Shown: positions 14,671 to 20,726 of the stretch, piece by piece
Numbering within the stretch: position 1 is the stretch's first letter
Layout: the number at the start of each line of letters is the position of its first letter
Origin: Clostridiales bacterium
GTDB lineage: Bacteria; Bacillota; Clostridia; Oscillospirales; Acutalibacteraceae
DNA: 26,805 bases
Assembly (NCBI GenBank): GCA_012522615.1
Contig: JAAYKB010000176.1
Coordinates: forward strand, 1-26,805
Direction of reading: 5' to 3'
Position numbers and translations under genes: made by a program
Notes under the pieces: generated by a model
Told to the model about the DNA's origin: nothing
Database searches by the model: none
The model's input: the letters and a program-made list of their open reading frames with translations, nothing else

Positions 14671-15258
14671 ATGAAAATCGAATCGGCCGTTTTTGAAATG
14701 TCGGCAGCGCTGCCGAATCAACTCCCTCCTTCAACAATGCCCGAAATTGTTTTTTCCGGCCGTTCAAATGTCGGAAAATCCTCTCTTATCAACAGGCTTC
14801 TGAACAGGAAATCGCTTGCGAGGGTAAGTTCAACTCCCGGGAAAACTGCGACAGTAAACTTTTATAAGCTTGATACCATGCGTTTGGTTGATCTTCCGGG
14901 TTACGGATACGCGCGTATTTCCGATACCGAAAAACGGCGCTGGGCCGAGCTTATAGAGGGATATTTTGAGGATGATCGCGACCTCAGATTGGTTGTTCAG
15001 CTGCTCGATATGCGGCATACGCCGTCCGAAGACGATTTTCATATGCTGGATTATCTGACACAACAGGAAATCCCTTTTATACTCGTGCTTACAAAAGCGG
15101 ACAAACTCAAAAAAACTGCCCGCGAGCATCGCTTGCAAAGCTTTAAGCAGGAGCTTTCCGATTTTATAAATGTAAAGCTATTGCCCTTTTCATCTGAGAG
15201 CGGCGAGGGAGTGGGGGAGCTCCGTGAAATACTCGATTCGGTAACACAAGACAATTAA
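14671..15258 (+). CDS. engB: Ribosome biogenesis GTP-binding protein EngB (YsxC/YihA)
   Basis: 195 residues from ATG 14671, preceded by GAGAGGGG; a longer TTG-initiated frame from 14650 would include that site. EngB is a TRAFAC GTPase needed for late 50S assembly. G1 is FSGRSNVGKSSLIN and G2 lies in STPGKTATVNFY. G3 is DLPGYGYA and G4 is TKADK; the G5 region SSESGEG follows. The length matches the family. The lon-engB order is the conserved Bacillota arrangement. The gene ends 17 nt before the lysA start, so these are cotranscribed. Confidence 0.96.
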   Translation: MKIESAVFEMSAALPNQLPPSTMPEIVFSGRSNVGKSSLINRLLNRKSLARVSSTPGKTATVNFYKLDTMRLVDLPGYGYARISDTEKRRWAELIEGYFEDDRDLRLVVQLLDMRHTPSEDDFHMLDYLTQQEIPFILVLTKADKLKKTAREHRLQSFKQELSDFINVKLLPFSSESGEGVGELREILDSVTQDN

Positions 15259-15275
15259 AATTAAGGGTGGTTAGG

Positions 15276-16583
15276 TTGTTTTATTTAGAATCTTCAGAAT
15301 CATTAGGAATTAACGAGCAGGGACACCTGACAGTCGGAGGATGCGACGCGGTAGGACTCGCGCATCGTTACGGTACTCCGCTTTATGTTATGGATGAAAC
15401 CGTAATCAGAAAAGCCCTGGCCGAATACAAAAAATCAATCGATGAAAACTACGAGAACGGCGGCATGGTTGCTTATGCAAGCAAGGCGTGCAGTTTCAAG
15501 GAAATTTATCGTATTGTTATGCAGGAAAACTGCGGAATCGATGTGGTTTCGGGCGGCGAGCTTTATACCGCGATGCAGGTCGGATTTCCTGCAGAGCGTA
15601 TTTATTTCCACGGAAATAACAAAACAGAGGCAGAGCTTCGTATGGCGCTTAACTACGGCGTAGGCCGTATTGTCGTTGATAACCTTCCTGAGCTTTATAG
15701 ATTGTCAGATATTTCCATATCGATAGGCAAGAAGACCAACATATATTTAAGGATTACACCCGGAATTGACGCCCATACTCATGATTTTGTCAAAACCGGA
15801 CAGATCGATTCAAAATTCGGATTTACCCTTGAAAACGGAGACGCGCTCAAGGCGGTAAAAACGGCGATTAAACTGGACGGCGTTGAGCTCAAAGGGTTGC
15901 ATTGTCATATAGGTTCGCAGATATTCGAGGAAGATCCTTTTGTATTTGCAGCCGAGACCATGCTTGATTTTATGGCTCAGATACGGGATGTTACCGGAAC
16001 GGTTTTAACCGAGCTGAATCTTGGGGGCGGTTTTGGTATCCGTTATGCCGAAAATGACTGTCCGAAGGCTTACAGCGAGTACATGCGGGCCGTTTCAGGC
16101 GCTGTCAAAGCGCGCGCGGCAAAACTCAATCTTCCGGTACCGTTTATTGTGATTGAGCCCGGCAGATCGGTTGTAGCGCCTGCCGGAATTACTCTTTATA
16201 CAGTTGGAGCAGTAAAGGATATTCCCGGGATTCGTTCCTATGTGAGTATAGACGGCGGGATGACCGATAATCCGCGATATGCTCTGTATAAATCGTCCTA
16301 CACGGCTTTGATTGCCAATAAAGCCGACCAGCCGCCCGACTGCAAATTTACAATAGCGGGACGCTGTTGTGAAAGCGGCGATTTGATTCAGGAAAATACA
16401 ATGCTGCAATCCTGTCAGCACGGTGATATTATGGCCGTGCTTGCAACAGGGGCGTATAATTACTCGATGTCGTCGAATTACAACAGACTGCCGCGTCCGG
16501 CCGTTGTAATGGTCAAAGACGGTGAATCGCGAATTGTCGTCAAGGCGGAAGACTACGAAGATATTGTACGTAATGATATATAA
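15276..16583 (+). CDS. lysA: Diaminopimelate decarboxylase
   Basis: 435 residues from TTG 15276, which has AAGGGTGG at a good distance; the in-frame GTG at 15267 overlaps that site and is the alternative start. This pyridoxal-phosphate enzyme makes L-lysine from meso-diaminopimelate, the last lysine step. The cofactor lysine is Lys70 in VAYASKACSF. The barrel motifs GIDVVSGGELYTA, HGNNKT, KFGF and GLHCHIGSQI are in order, followed by LNLGGGFGI and EPGRS for phosphate and substrate binding. C-terminal AGRCCESGD and GAYNYSMSSNYN are also conserved. The gene follows engB in the same run, and no lysine riboswitch is present. Confidence 0.95.
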   Translation: MFYLESSESLGINEQGHLTVGGCDAVGLAHRYGTPLYVMDETVIRKALAEYKKSIDENYENGGMVAYASKACSFKEIYRIVMQENCGIDVVSGGELYTAMQVGFPAERIYFHGNNKTEAELRMALNYGVGRIVVDNLPELYRLSDISISIGKKTNIYLRITPGIDAHTHDFVKTGQIDSKFGFTLENGDALKAVKTAIKLDGVELKGLHCHIGSQIFEEDPFVFAAETMLDFMAQIRDVTGTVLTELNLGGGFGIRYAENDCPKAYSEYMRAVSGAVKARAAKLNLPVPFIVIEPGRSVVAPAGITLYTVGAVKDIPGIRSYVSIDGGMTDNPRYALYKSSYTALIANKADQPPDCKFTIAGRCCESGDLIQENTMLQSCQHGDIMAVLATGAYNYSMSSNYNRLPRPAVVMVKDGESRIVVKAEDYEDIVRNDI

Positions 16584-16603
16584 CTATATATTATATAGTT
16601 TTT
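16582..16603 (+). terminator. Terminator after lysA
   Basis: AACTATAT and ATATAGTT pair around a short loop and run into five T. The hairpin overlaps the final bases of lysA. The stem is AT-only, so strength is uncertain. An 8-bp stem AGCAGCGG/CCGCTGCT (16618-16649) follows and may help. Confidence 0.55.
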
Positions 16604-16710
16604 AAAGCAATGTTGAAAGCAGCGGCGGTATAAGACCATAACCGCTGCTGTTCAATTATAACAAGGGAAATAGCTCTTATCAGTGTCATTTTCGCTTTAT
16701 TGCTCCCCTG

Positions 16711-16740
16711 TACTATACAAAATATTAATTTTGTATAGTA
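16711..16740. promoter_or_regulatory. Perfect 13-bp inverted repeat, operator-like
   Basis: TACTATACAAAAT, a 4-nt ATTA spacer, then ATTTTGTATAGTA. It lies 46 nt upstream of the -35 hexamer of the next operon. It could bind a dimeric regulator, or be the end of a small repeat element. It has only a short T tract, so a terminator role is unlikely. Confidence 0.5.
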
Positions 16741-16786
16741 TTATCTATTAAAAACCAGATATCCCCTTTTGAAATCTTTTGAAATA

Positions 16787-16815
16787 TTGAAGTAAAATAA
16801 CTAATATGCTATAAT
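16787..16815 (+). promoter_or_regulatory. Promoter of the SGNH-SLOG-ParB-like operon
   Basis: TTGAAG (16787-16792), 17-nt spacer, TATAAT (16810-16815) with TGC just upstream as an extended -10. This is the best plus-strand promoter in the window. It gives a leader of about 60 nt. Confidence 0.75.
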
Positions 16816-16880
16816 GGCTCGGTAATACTATATAGATATTCGGTTTCAACTACTGCGGTTGGGATAAATAACAAAAGGTC

Positions 16881-17678
16881 GTGTTGGTATTGAAAAAGTC
16901 GTTGGTTAAAAAAAGAAGTCCGATAAAGACTGCTTTTGCCACCTCATTTATTGTGAGTCTGGCTATTTTCACGACGCTTTTTGCAATGAACATTGACCTT
17001 GTAACCGAGTTTTTCGGCGACAACCCCACCTTCAGGTGGATACCTCAAAACATCGGCAACAATCCCGATGACGATAATCCCTCATTTTCCGAATCGTTTT
17101 TGGAATATATCGAGAACACCATTTTTATAGGAGATTCACGGACGGTAGGTTTCGTCAACTACAGCTATCTGAAACAGGAAAACGTCTATGCATTGAATGG
17201 TCAGAACCAGCAGGCGGCCCTTTATTCAAGATTTGTCGATTTAGGAACCGGCAGTCTTCTTACGGCTGCGCAAGCCGTTGCTATAACAATGCCTAAACGC
17301 ATTATTATTTCGTACGGTATAAATCAAATGTACTCGGACCAGGCTACATTTATAAAATACTATTCGGAATTAATTGACGATTTAAAGGCCGCCTCCCCCA
17401 ACAGTCTTATCATTATTCAGTCCATGCTGCCGGTTTCCTATAACTATCATATTATATCCGGTAAGCCCTATTTGACTAATGATAACATTGACTCGTATAA
17501 TGTTTTGTTGGAGCAGCTTGCCAAGGAAAAAGGCTGTAAATATCTTGACACGACCCCTGCTCTGAAAGATGAATATAACAGTTTAGCCCCCGAATTTGAT
17601 TCGGGTGACGGACTGCATTTCAATCCGGATGCTTATAAAGAGCTGCTCAGATATATTGAACAGCATCGGGTTTACTAA
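16881..17678 (+). CDS. Membrane-anchored SGNH/GDSL-family hydrolase
   Basis: Up to 265 residues. Candidate starts are GTG 16881, TTG 16884 and TTG 16890; the AAAAGG at 16873-16878 best suits one of the TTG codons. A basic N-terminus (KKSLVKKRSPIK) precedes a hydrophobic segment at about 18-37, so the enzyme is anchored facing outward. A Pro/Asn/Asp-rich linker follows. The SGNH blocks are IFIGDSRTVG (nucleophile Ser86), SYGINQ (Asn148) and DGLHFNPDAY (Asp243, His246). Such extracellular esterases often remove acetyl groups from peptidoglycan or polysaccharides, but the substrate cannot be read from the sequence. It leads an operon with two cytoplasmic proteins, 10 nt ahead of the SLOG gene. 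Confidence 0.85.
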   Translation: MLVLKKSLVKKRSPIKTAFATSFIVSLAIFTTLFAMNIDLVTEFFGDNPTFRWIPQNIGNNPDDDNPSFSESFLEYIENTIFIGDSRTVGFVNYSYLKQENVYALNGQNQQAALYSRFVDLGTGSLLTAAQAVAITMPKRIIISYGINQMYSDQATFIKYYSELIDDLKAASPNSLIIIQSMLPVSYNYHIISGKPYLTNDNIDSYNVLLEQLAKEKGCKYLDTTPALKDEYNSLAPEFDSGDGLHFNPDAYKELLRYIEQHRVY

Positions 17679-17688
17679 GGAGCAGATT

Positions 17689-18027
17689 ATGAAACTGGCA
17701 ATTATTGGCACCAGGCGGGCTCATGCTGATATATGCGTTACGATTCTGCGTTATATCCCCGATAATGTGACCGAAATTGTCAGCGGCGGCGCACGTGGGG
17801 TTGACAAGGCGGCCGAAGAACTGGCAAAGTTGTTGTCGTTGCCTATCCGACGCTTTCTGCCCGACTATGCCCGATACGGGCGAATTGCCCCCCTAAGGCG
17901 CAATATTGAGATAATCGAATATGCCGACGAGGTTATTGCATTCTGGGACGGAATTTCGCATGGAACAAAGCAAGCCATAATCGAATGTATTAACCGCAGA
18001 ATTCCAATAAGGGTAATCCCGATTTAA
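17689..18027 (+). CDS. YspA-type SLOG family protein (DUF2493-like)
   Basis: 112 residues from ATG 17689, set by AAGGAGCAGATT; the frame is open further upstream inside the hydrolase gene. The start KLAIIGTRRA is a Rossmann-like nucleotide-binding loop. IVSGGARGVDKAAEELA is the SLOG signature, related to DprA and lysine decarboxylase-like proteins. The late block FWDGISHGTKQAI completes the family pattern. SLOG proteins bind or cleave nucleotide-derived ligands; several occur in stress and phage-defence settings, but stand-alone copies like this have no known job. The gene is cotranscribed with the SGNH hydrolase and the following gene. Confidence 0.85.
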   Translation: MKLAIIGTRRAHADICVTILRYIPDNVTEIVSGGARGVDKAAEELAKLLSLPIRRFLPDYARYGRIAPLRRNIEIIEYADEVIAFWDGISHGTKQAIIECINRRIPIRVIPI

Positions 18028-18060
18028 GTCAGTATAGAAAAAAGGAAATGAAGATTCAAA

Positions 18061-18477
18061 ATGAGTCGTATAAAAAGTAAAATCGAAGCGGTTGTTACCC
18101 TAAGCCCGTCAACCTGTTATTATATGAAAACCGGAAAGTGTTCTTTGAATGTGGTTACCGACTATTACGTATCCGCATCTTCAAAAACGGCGGCAAACGA
18201 ACTTCTTTTCTGTCCCCGTTTGTACAGTGCAATGCGCGGCCGGGAAAAGATGAAGCCTATATCGGTCACGCCCTGTGAATGCGGGCATGCCGAAGTCGTT
18301 TCGGGACATCAAAGGGCGTGTATTGCAAGCCAGAAAGGGATTGAAATGTCTATCAGCCTAGCTGCAAAAAAGCCCAAGGCCAACTGCCCCATCTGCGGCG
18401 GACAGCTTACATTTGAAAAGAACAGCGGAGAAAATCGATTTATAAGGCTTAAGGTATCCGCCGATGATGAGCAATAG
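18061..18477 (+). CDS. Unrecognised protein with ParB-like motif and C-terminal zinc ribbon
   Basis: 138 residues, ATG preceded by AAGGAAATG. I do not recognise the family. The middle part (about 65-100) reads KPISV...AEVVSGHQRACIASQKGIEMSI, which resembles the ParB/sulfiredoxin-fold core, where a beta strand leads into a GHxR loop and an alpha helix. The arginine of that loop binds nucleotide in ParB and other members. Cysteines at 72, 74, 109 and 112 (PCEC and CPICGG) could form a zinc site. Cys19, Cys27 and Cys51 also occur in the N-terminal third. There is no membrane segment. It is third in the operon and ends just before a bidirectional-looking terminator. A nucleic-acid or nucleotide-linked role is possible; the fold reading is tentative. 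Confidence 0.7.
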   Translation: MSRIKSKIEAVVTLSPSTCYYMKTGKCSLNVVTDYYVSASSKTAANELLFCPRLYSAMRGREKMKPISVTPCECGHAEVVSGHQRACIASQKGIEMSISLAAKKPKANCPICGGQLTFEKNSGENRFIRLKVSADDEQ

Positions 18478-18488
18478 CTACATAAAAG

Positions 18489-18529
18489 AAAACCATCCAT
18501 TTAGATTTTAAATCTTAACGGATGGTTTT
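18489..18529. terminator. Bidirectional terminator between convergent operons
   Basis: AAAACCATCC (18489-18498) pairs with GGATGGTTTT (18520-18529), extended inward by AGATTT/AAATCT. A and T runs flank both sides. It serves the plus-strand operon ending at 18477 and the minus-strand operon whose last stop codon overlaps it at 18528. Confidence 0.88.
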
Positions 18530-19067
18530 ATCTTTTTAAATTGAACATTTTAAAAACGCGCGGATGCAGGGTTCTCATATACAGCGCTATTAAGCTGGTT
18601 AATGTTATATCATATAGAACAAAAACGATATTTCCGACAGCCAGCATGGCATATACGGCATATTTCCCCACAATACCGAAAGAATCGGCGTCAATACCTA
18701 TTACAAACAATAACAACAAATAGGAAACGACAACCGCGATATTGAATACAGCCAGCTTCAGCACCCATTCAAGCCGGCGACTGCGGATGCGTTCAAGCAG
18801 GGACTTGAGTATTGGATAATATCCGAACAGACTGATAAAAAGGGTTTTTGCTTCGATATCCGGCGAGATAAACAAAGAAAGAATCGCGACAGCCGCATAA
18901 ACCAGCCATGCGCTTTTAGCATTCACCTCAACGACAAACGGTATTAAAACGGCTCCCGCAATTGCGGGAAGGGCATATGTGGCGAAAGGGAAAAATGTCA
19001 GAAGCATAAATGTAAGCGAAAGCGCAGCCAGCACACCGCCAAGCGCAACCTTGCCGGTTGGTTTCAA
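18528..19067 (-). CDS. Small polytopic membrane protein of the DUF5685/J-domain operon
   Basis: 179 residues, starting at a TTG complementary to 19065-19067 with GGGAGGAG 6 nt upstream. Five to six hydrophobic segments are visible at about 8-27, 30-50, 54-70, 75-90, 105-125 and 133-160. The N-terminal pattern KVALGGVLAALSLTFMLL, followed by a Pro-rich second helix, resembles small substrate-binding (S) subunits of ECF transporters. The match is by style only, and no ECF ATPase gene is present here. A conserved-looking GYYPILKSLLERI segment lies between helices 4 and 5. The gene is 27 nt behind the J-domain gene, so the three minus-strand genes form one transcript. Function unknown. Confidence 0.8.
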   Translation of the reverse strand: MKPTGKVALGGVLAALSLTFMLLTFFPFATYALPAIAGAVLIPFVVEVNAKSAWLVYAAVAILSLFISPDIEAKTLFISLFGYYPILKSLLERIRSRRLEWVLKLAVFNIAVVVSYLLLLFVIGIDADSFGIVGKYAVYAMLAVGNIVFVLYDITLTSLIALYMRTLHPRVFKMFNLKR

Positions 19068-19094
19068 ATCAAACTCCTCCCGACGATTTTTAAA

Positions 19095-19712
19095 TCAACA
19101 GCATCTTATCAAATCTCCGCCCATGCACTCACAGCAGCAGTCGGCGCATATCAAACCGGTACACATGTCGCAGCCTGTGCATCCTCCGGGGTTGACTCCC
19201 CCACCGGTCGTTCTGTATCCGCCCGTCTGCCTTTGCATATTAATTTGATTGAGTGCGGTTCTGTATTCCATATTCATCGGATCCATACGCGCCGCGGTCT
19301 GAAAATGGTTGTAGGCGTCCTCAAGCCACCCTTTTTTATATAAAACGCTGCCCTTGAGAAAATGCCATTCGGCGTCACGCGATGATACGGGAATTCCGTC
19401 CAGCAGCATCTCGGCATCCAATACCCTGCCGGAATTTATCATACTGCGTATATCAAAATATCGGGAGCTTCCCGACGAACGGGCTCCCCCCTCTGCCCTA
19501 TTCTGTGAACCGCCCCGCCGTCGCATCTGCACAATAGCGTCATACGCCTCGTTTATCTCCTGCATTTTTTCCTCTGCGAGATCGGACAAGGGATTGTTAT
19601 TGTAGTTATCGGGATGGTATTTTCGCGCGAGCTCCCTGTACGCTGCCTTTACTTCGTCATCCGTTGCGTCGGGTGAAACCCCCAACACCTTATATGGATC
19701 GTTTACGCTCAT
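19095..19712 (-). CDS. J-domain protein with TPR-like middle and Cys-rich tail
   Basis: 205 residues from the ATG complementary to 19710-19712, preceded by AGGGGAG. The J domain fills residues 4-67, with DPYKVLGVSPDATDDEVKAAYR and the HPD motif at 33-35, so it should stimulate the ATPase of a DnaK-type chaperone. It lacks the Gly/Phe and canonical zinc-finger regions of DnaJ proper. Residues about 85-165 read as a helical TPR-like repeat (SRDAEWHFLKGSVLYKKGW, AYNHFQTAARMDP). The last 30 residues hold ten cysteines (CTGCDMC, LICADCCCEC, RCC), suitable for a metal or Fe-S site or for palmitoyl-type modification. The start overlaps the end of the DUF5685 gene by 23 nt, implying translational coupling. 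It is probably an adaptor that recruits chaperone activity to its partners. Confidence 0.88.
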   Translation of the reverse strand: MSVNDPYKVLGVSPDATDDEVKAAYRELARKYHPDNYNNNPLSDLAEEKMQEINEAYDAIVQMRRRGGSQNRAEGGARSSGSSRYFDIRSMINSGRVLDAEMLLDGIPVSSRDAEWHFLKGSVLYKKGWLEDAYNHFQTAARMDPMNMEYRTALNQINMQRQTGGYRTTGGGVNPGGCTGCDMCTGLICADCCCECMGGDLIRCC

Positions 19713-20577
19713 GTTTACTCCCCTTTTTTGTAAGCACCTGCTGCTGAACAGACGGCATTCCCTGCTCCAATATATTTCGTAAAATTCCGTCAAAGCGGCG
19801 TATATCCAACAAATTATATGCTGCGATACATTCGGCGAGACAGGAATTCAAAACCGGCTGAAGCGACTGCAAAATCTCTTGCTCTGGAAGCTCTCCAGCC
19901 CCGATTGTTCTTGAAACAAGAAAAGGATTATAGCTTCCTTTGGAGCGGTCATCCACAATATCGTCCGCAGCATCTATAAGATAAATCCACCGACCAAGAC
20001 AATATCCGAACCGTTCGAGAATCCTGCGCTCTTTTTCATCATGTGCGCAATCCCGGGCCAAAGCCGACAGGATTCGGGCCGTAGGTTCTGCGGCGGCGTC
20101 AATCGACTCTGTCCTGTCCGCCTCCAGCCTTTCCTGCTCCCGCATACAATCAGCGATAAGTTCATCAAGCTCTTTATGCTTACCTGCAGCCTTTTTTCGG
20201 GCTCGGCTTGCAAAAGGAAGCAAAAAGCGGGCGGGTATAGATGAAAAGAACCCATTGTCGGCTATATTGTCTTTTATTTTATAATACACAAGAATTGAAG
20301 CGGCGTCAGCGGCAAATCGAATCGAATCGTTATCGCAGCAACAGGTACGCTTTTTTAAGGGATTGAACAGACAGCGTCCCTTTTTGAAGCCCGCACATTT
20401 CTCGTCAAGCGCCATGCGAAACAGCGCAAGAAAGGTGAAATCATAGCTTAGGGTAAACCGTGACAGGAGTCCGTAGCTCTTTCCAAGCTGCTTGCACAAT
20501 GAACAGTATATCCCTTGATAGTGCTCATATTCTGCCATTCTGAGGTCCGGCTTGTACACTCGCACATATCCAAACAT
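19690..20577 (-). CDS. DUF5685 family protein, possible isoprenoid-synthase-like fold
   Basis: 295 residues. The opening MFGYVRVYKPDLRMAEYEHY and YCSLCKQLGKSYGLLSRFTLSYD in pieces identify the DUF5685 family, of unknown function and common in Clostridia. The sequence is almost entirely alpha-helical in character. Two acidic motifs stand out: KDNIAD (Asp103...Asp107) and IDAADDIVDD (Asp206...Asp210). They are spaced like the DxxxD pairs of squalene/phytoene-type prenyl synthases, which bind diphosphate through magnesium. Cysteines 25, 28, 61, 69 and 79-81 form a possible metal site not found in those enzymes. There is no membrane segment. The ribosome site is weak (AAAGG about 14 nt upstream). 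It leads the operon with the J-domain and membrane proteins. The fold is my inference; the family name is fairly secure. Confidence 0.85.
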   Translation of the reverse strand: MFGYVRVYKPDLRMAEYEHYQGIYCSLCKQLGKSYGLLSRFTLSYDFTFLALFRMALDEKCAGFKKGRCLFNPLKKRTCCCDNDSIRFAADAASILVYYKIKDNIADNGFFSSIPARFLLPFASRARKKAAGKHKELDELIADCMREQERLEADRTESIDAAAEPTARILSALARDCAHDEKERRILERFGYCLGRWIYLIDAADDIVDDRSKGSYNPFLVSRTIGAGELPEQEILQSLQPVLNSCLAECIAAYNLLDIRRFDGILRNILEQGMPSVQQQVLTKKGSKHERKRSI

Positions 20578-20726
20578 AATTTTTGGCCATGCCTTTCCGC
20601 GCTTTCTCTACCATCCTGCTGTCTTACCGTGTCAGTTCCGCTACCTTTTTATCATACAGTAATCATTGATAAAGTATATTAAAGAATTGTAAATTCTTAA
20701 ATATTGAGGATAAGCGGCTATCGGGA
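20578..20726. promoter_or_regulatory. Intergenic region between uvrA end and DUF5685 operon
   Basis: No gene is seen in this 149-nt gap. A 7-bp inverted repeat AAGAATT-GTA-AATTCTT (20682-20698) lies 29 nt after the uvrA stop on the minus strand, followed by an AT-rich run, and may end the uvrA transcript weakly. A possible -10 TATGAT on the minus strand (about 20652-20657) could start the DUF5685 operon, but the -35 is poor, so no promoter is assigned. Confidence 0.35.

Larger units (their letters stand above)
16604..16880. other. Intergenic region with palindromes and a promoter
   Basis: No gene is seen here. The region holds the GC-rich stem 16618-16649, the 30-nt palindrome 16711-16740, the promoter 16787-16815 and a further short palindrome CTATATAG near 16828-16835 in the 5' leader of the next operon. 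No known riboswitch core was recognised. Confidence 0.6.

Noticed and set aside
15241..15276. Lysine riboswitch before lysA
   Set aside because: Only 17 nt separate engB and lysA; there is no room for an aptamer.
17689..18027. DprA recombination mediator
   Set aside because: It shares the SLOG core (SGGARGVD) but at 112 residues lacks the other DprA domains and has the YspA-type FWDG...GT end.
18528..19067. ECF transporter S component as a firm call
   Set aside because: Helix pattern is similar, but there is no substrate signature and no ECF module nearby, so only membrane protein is stated.
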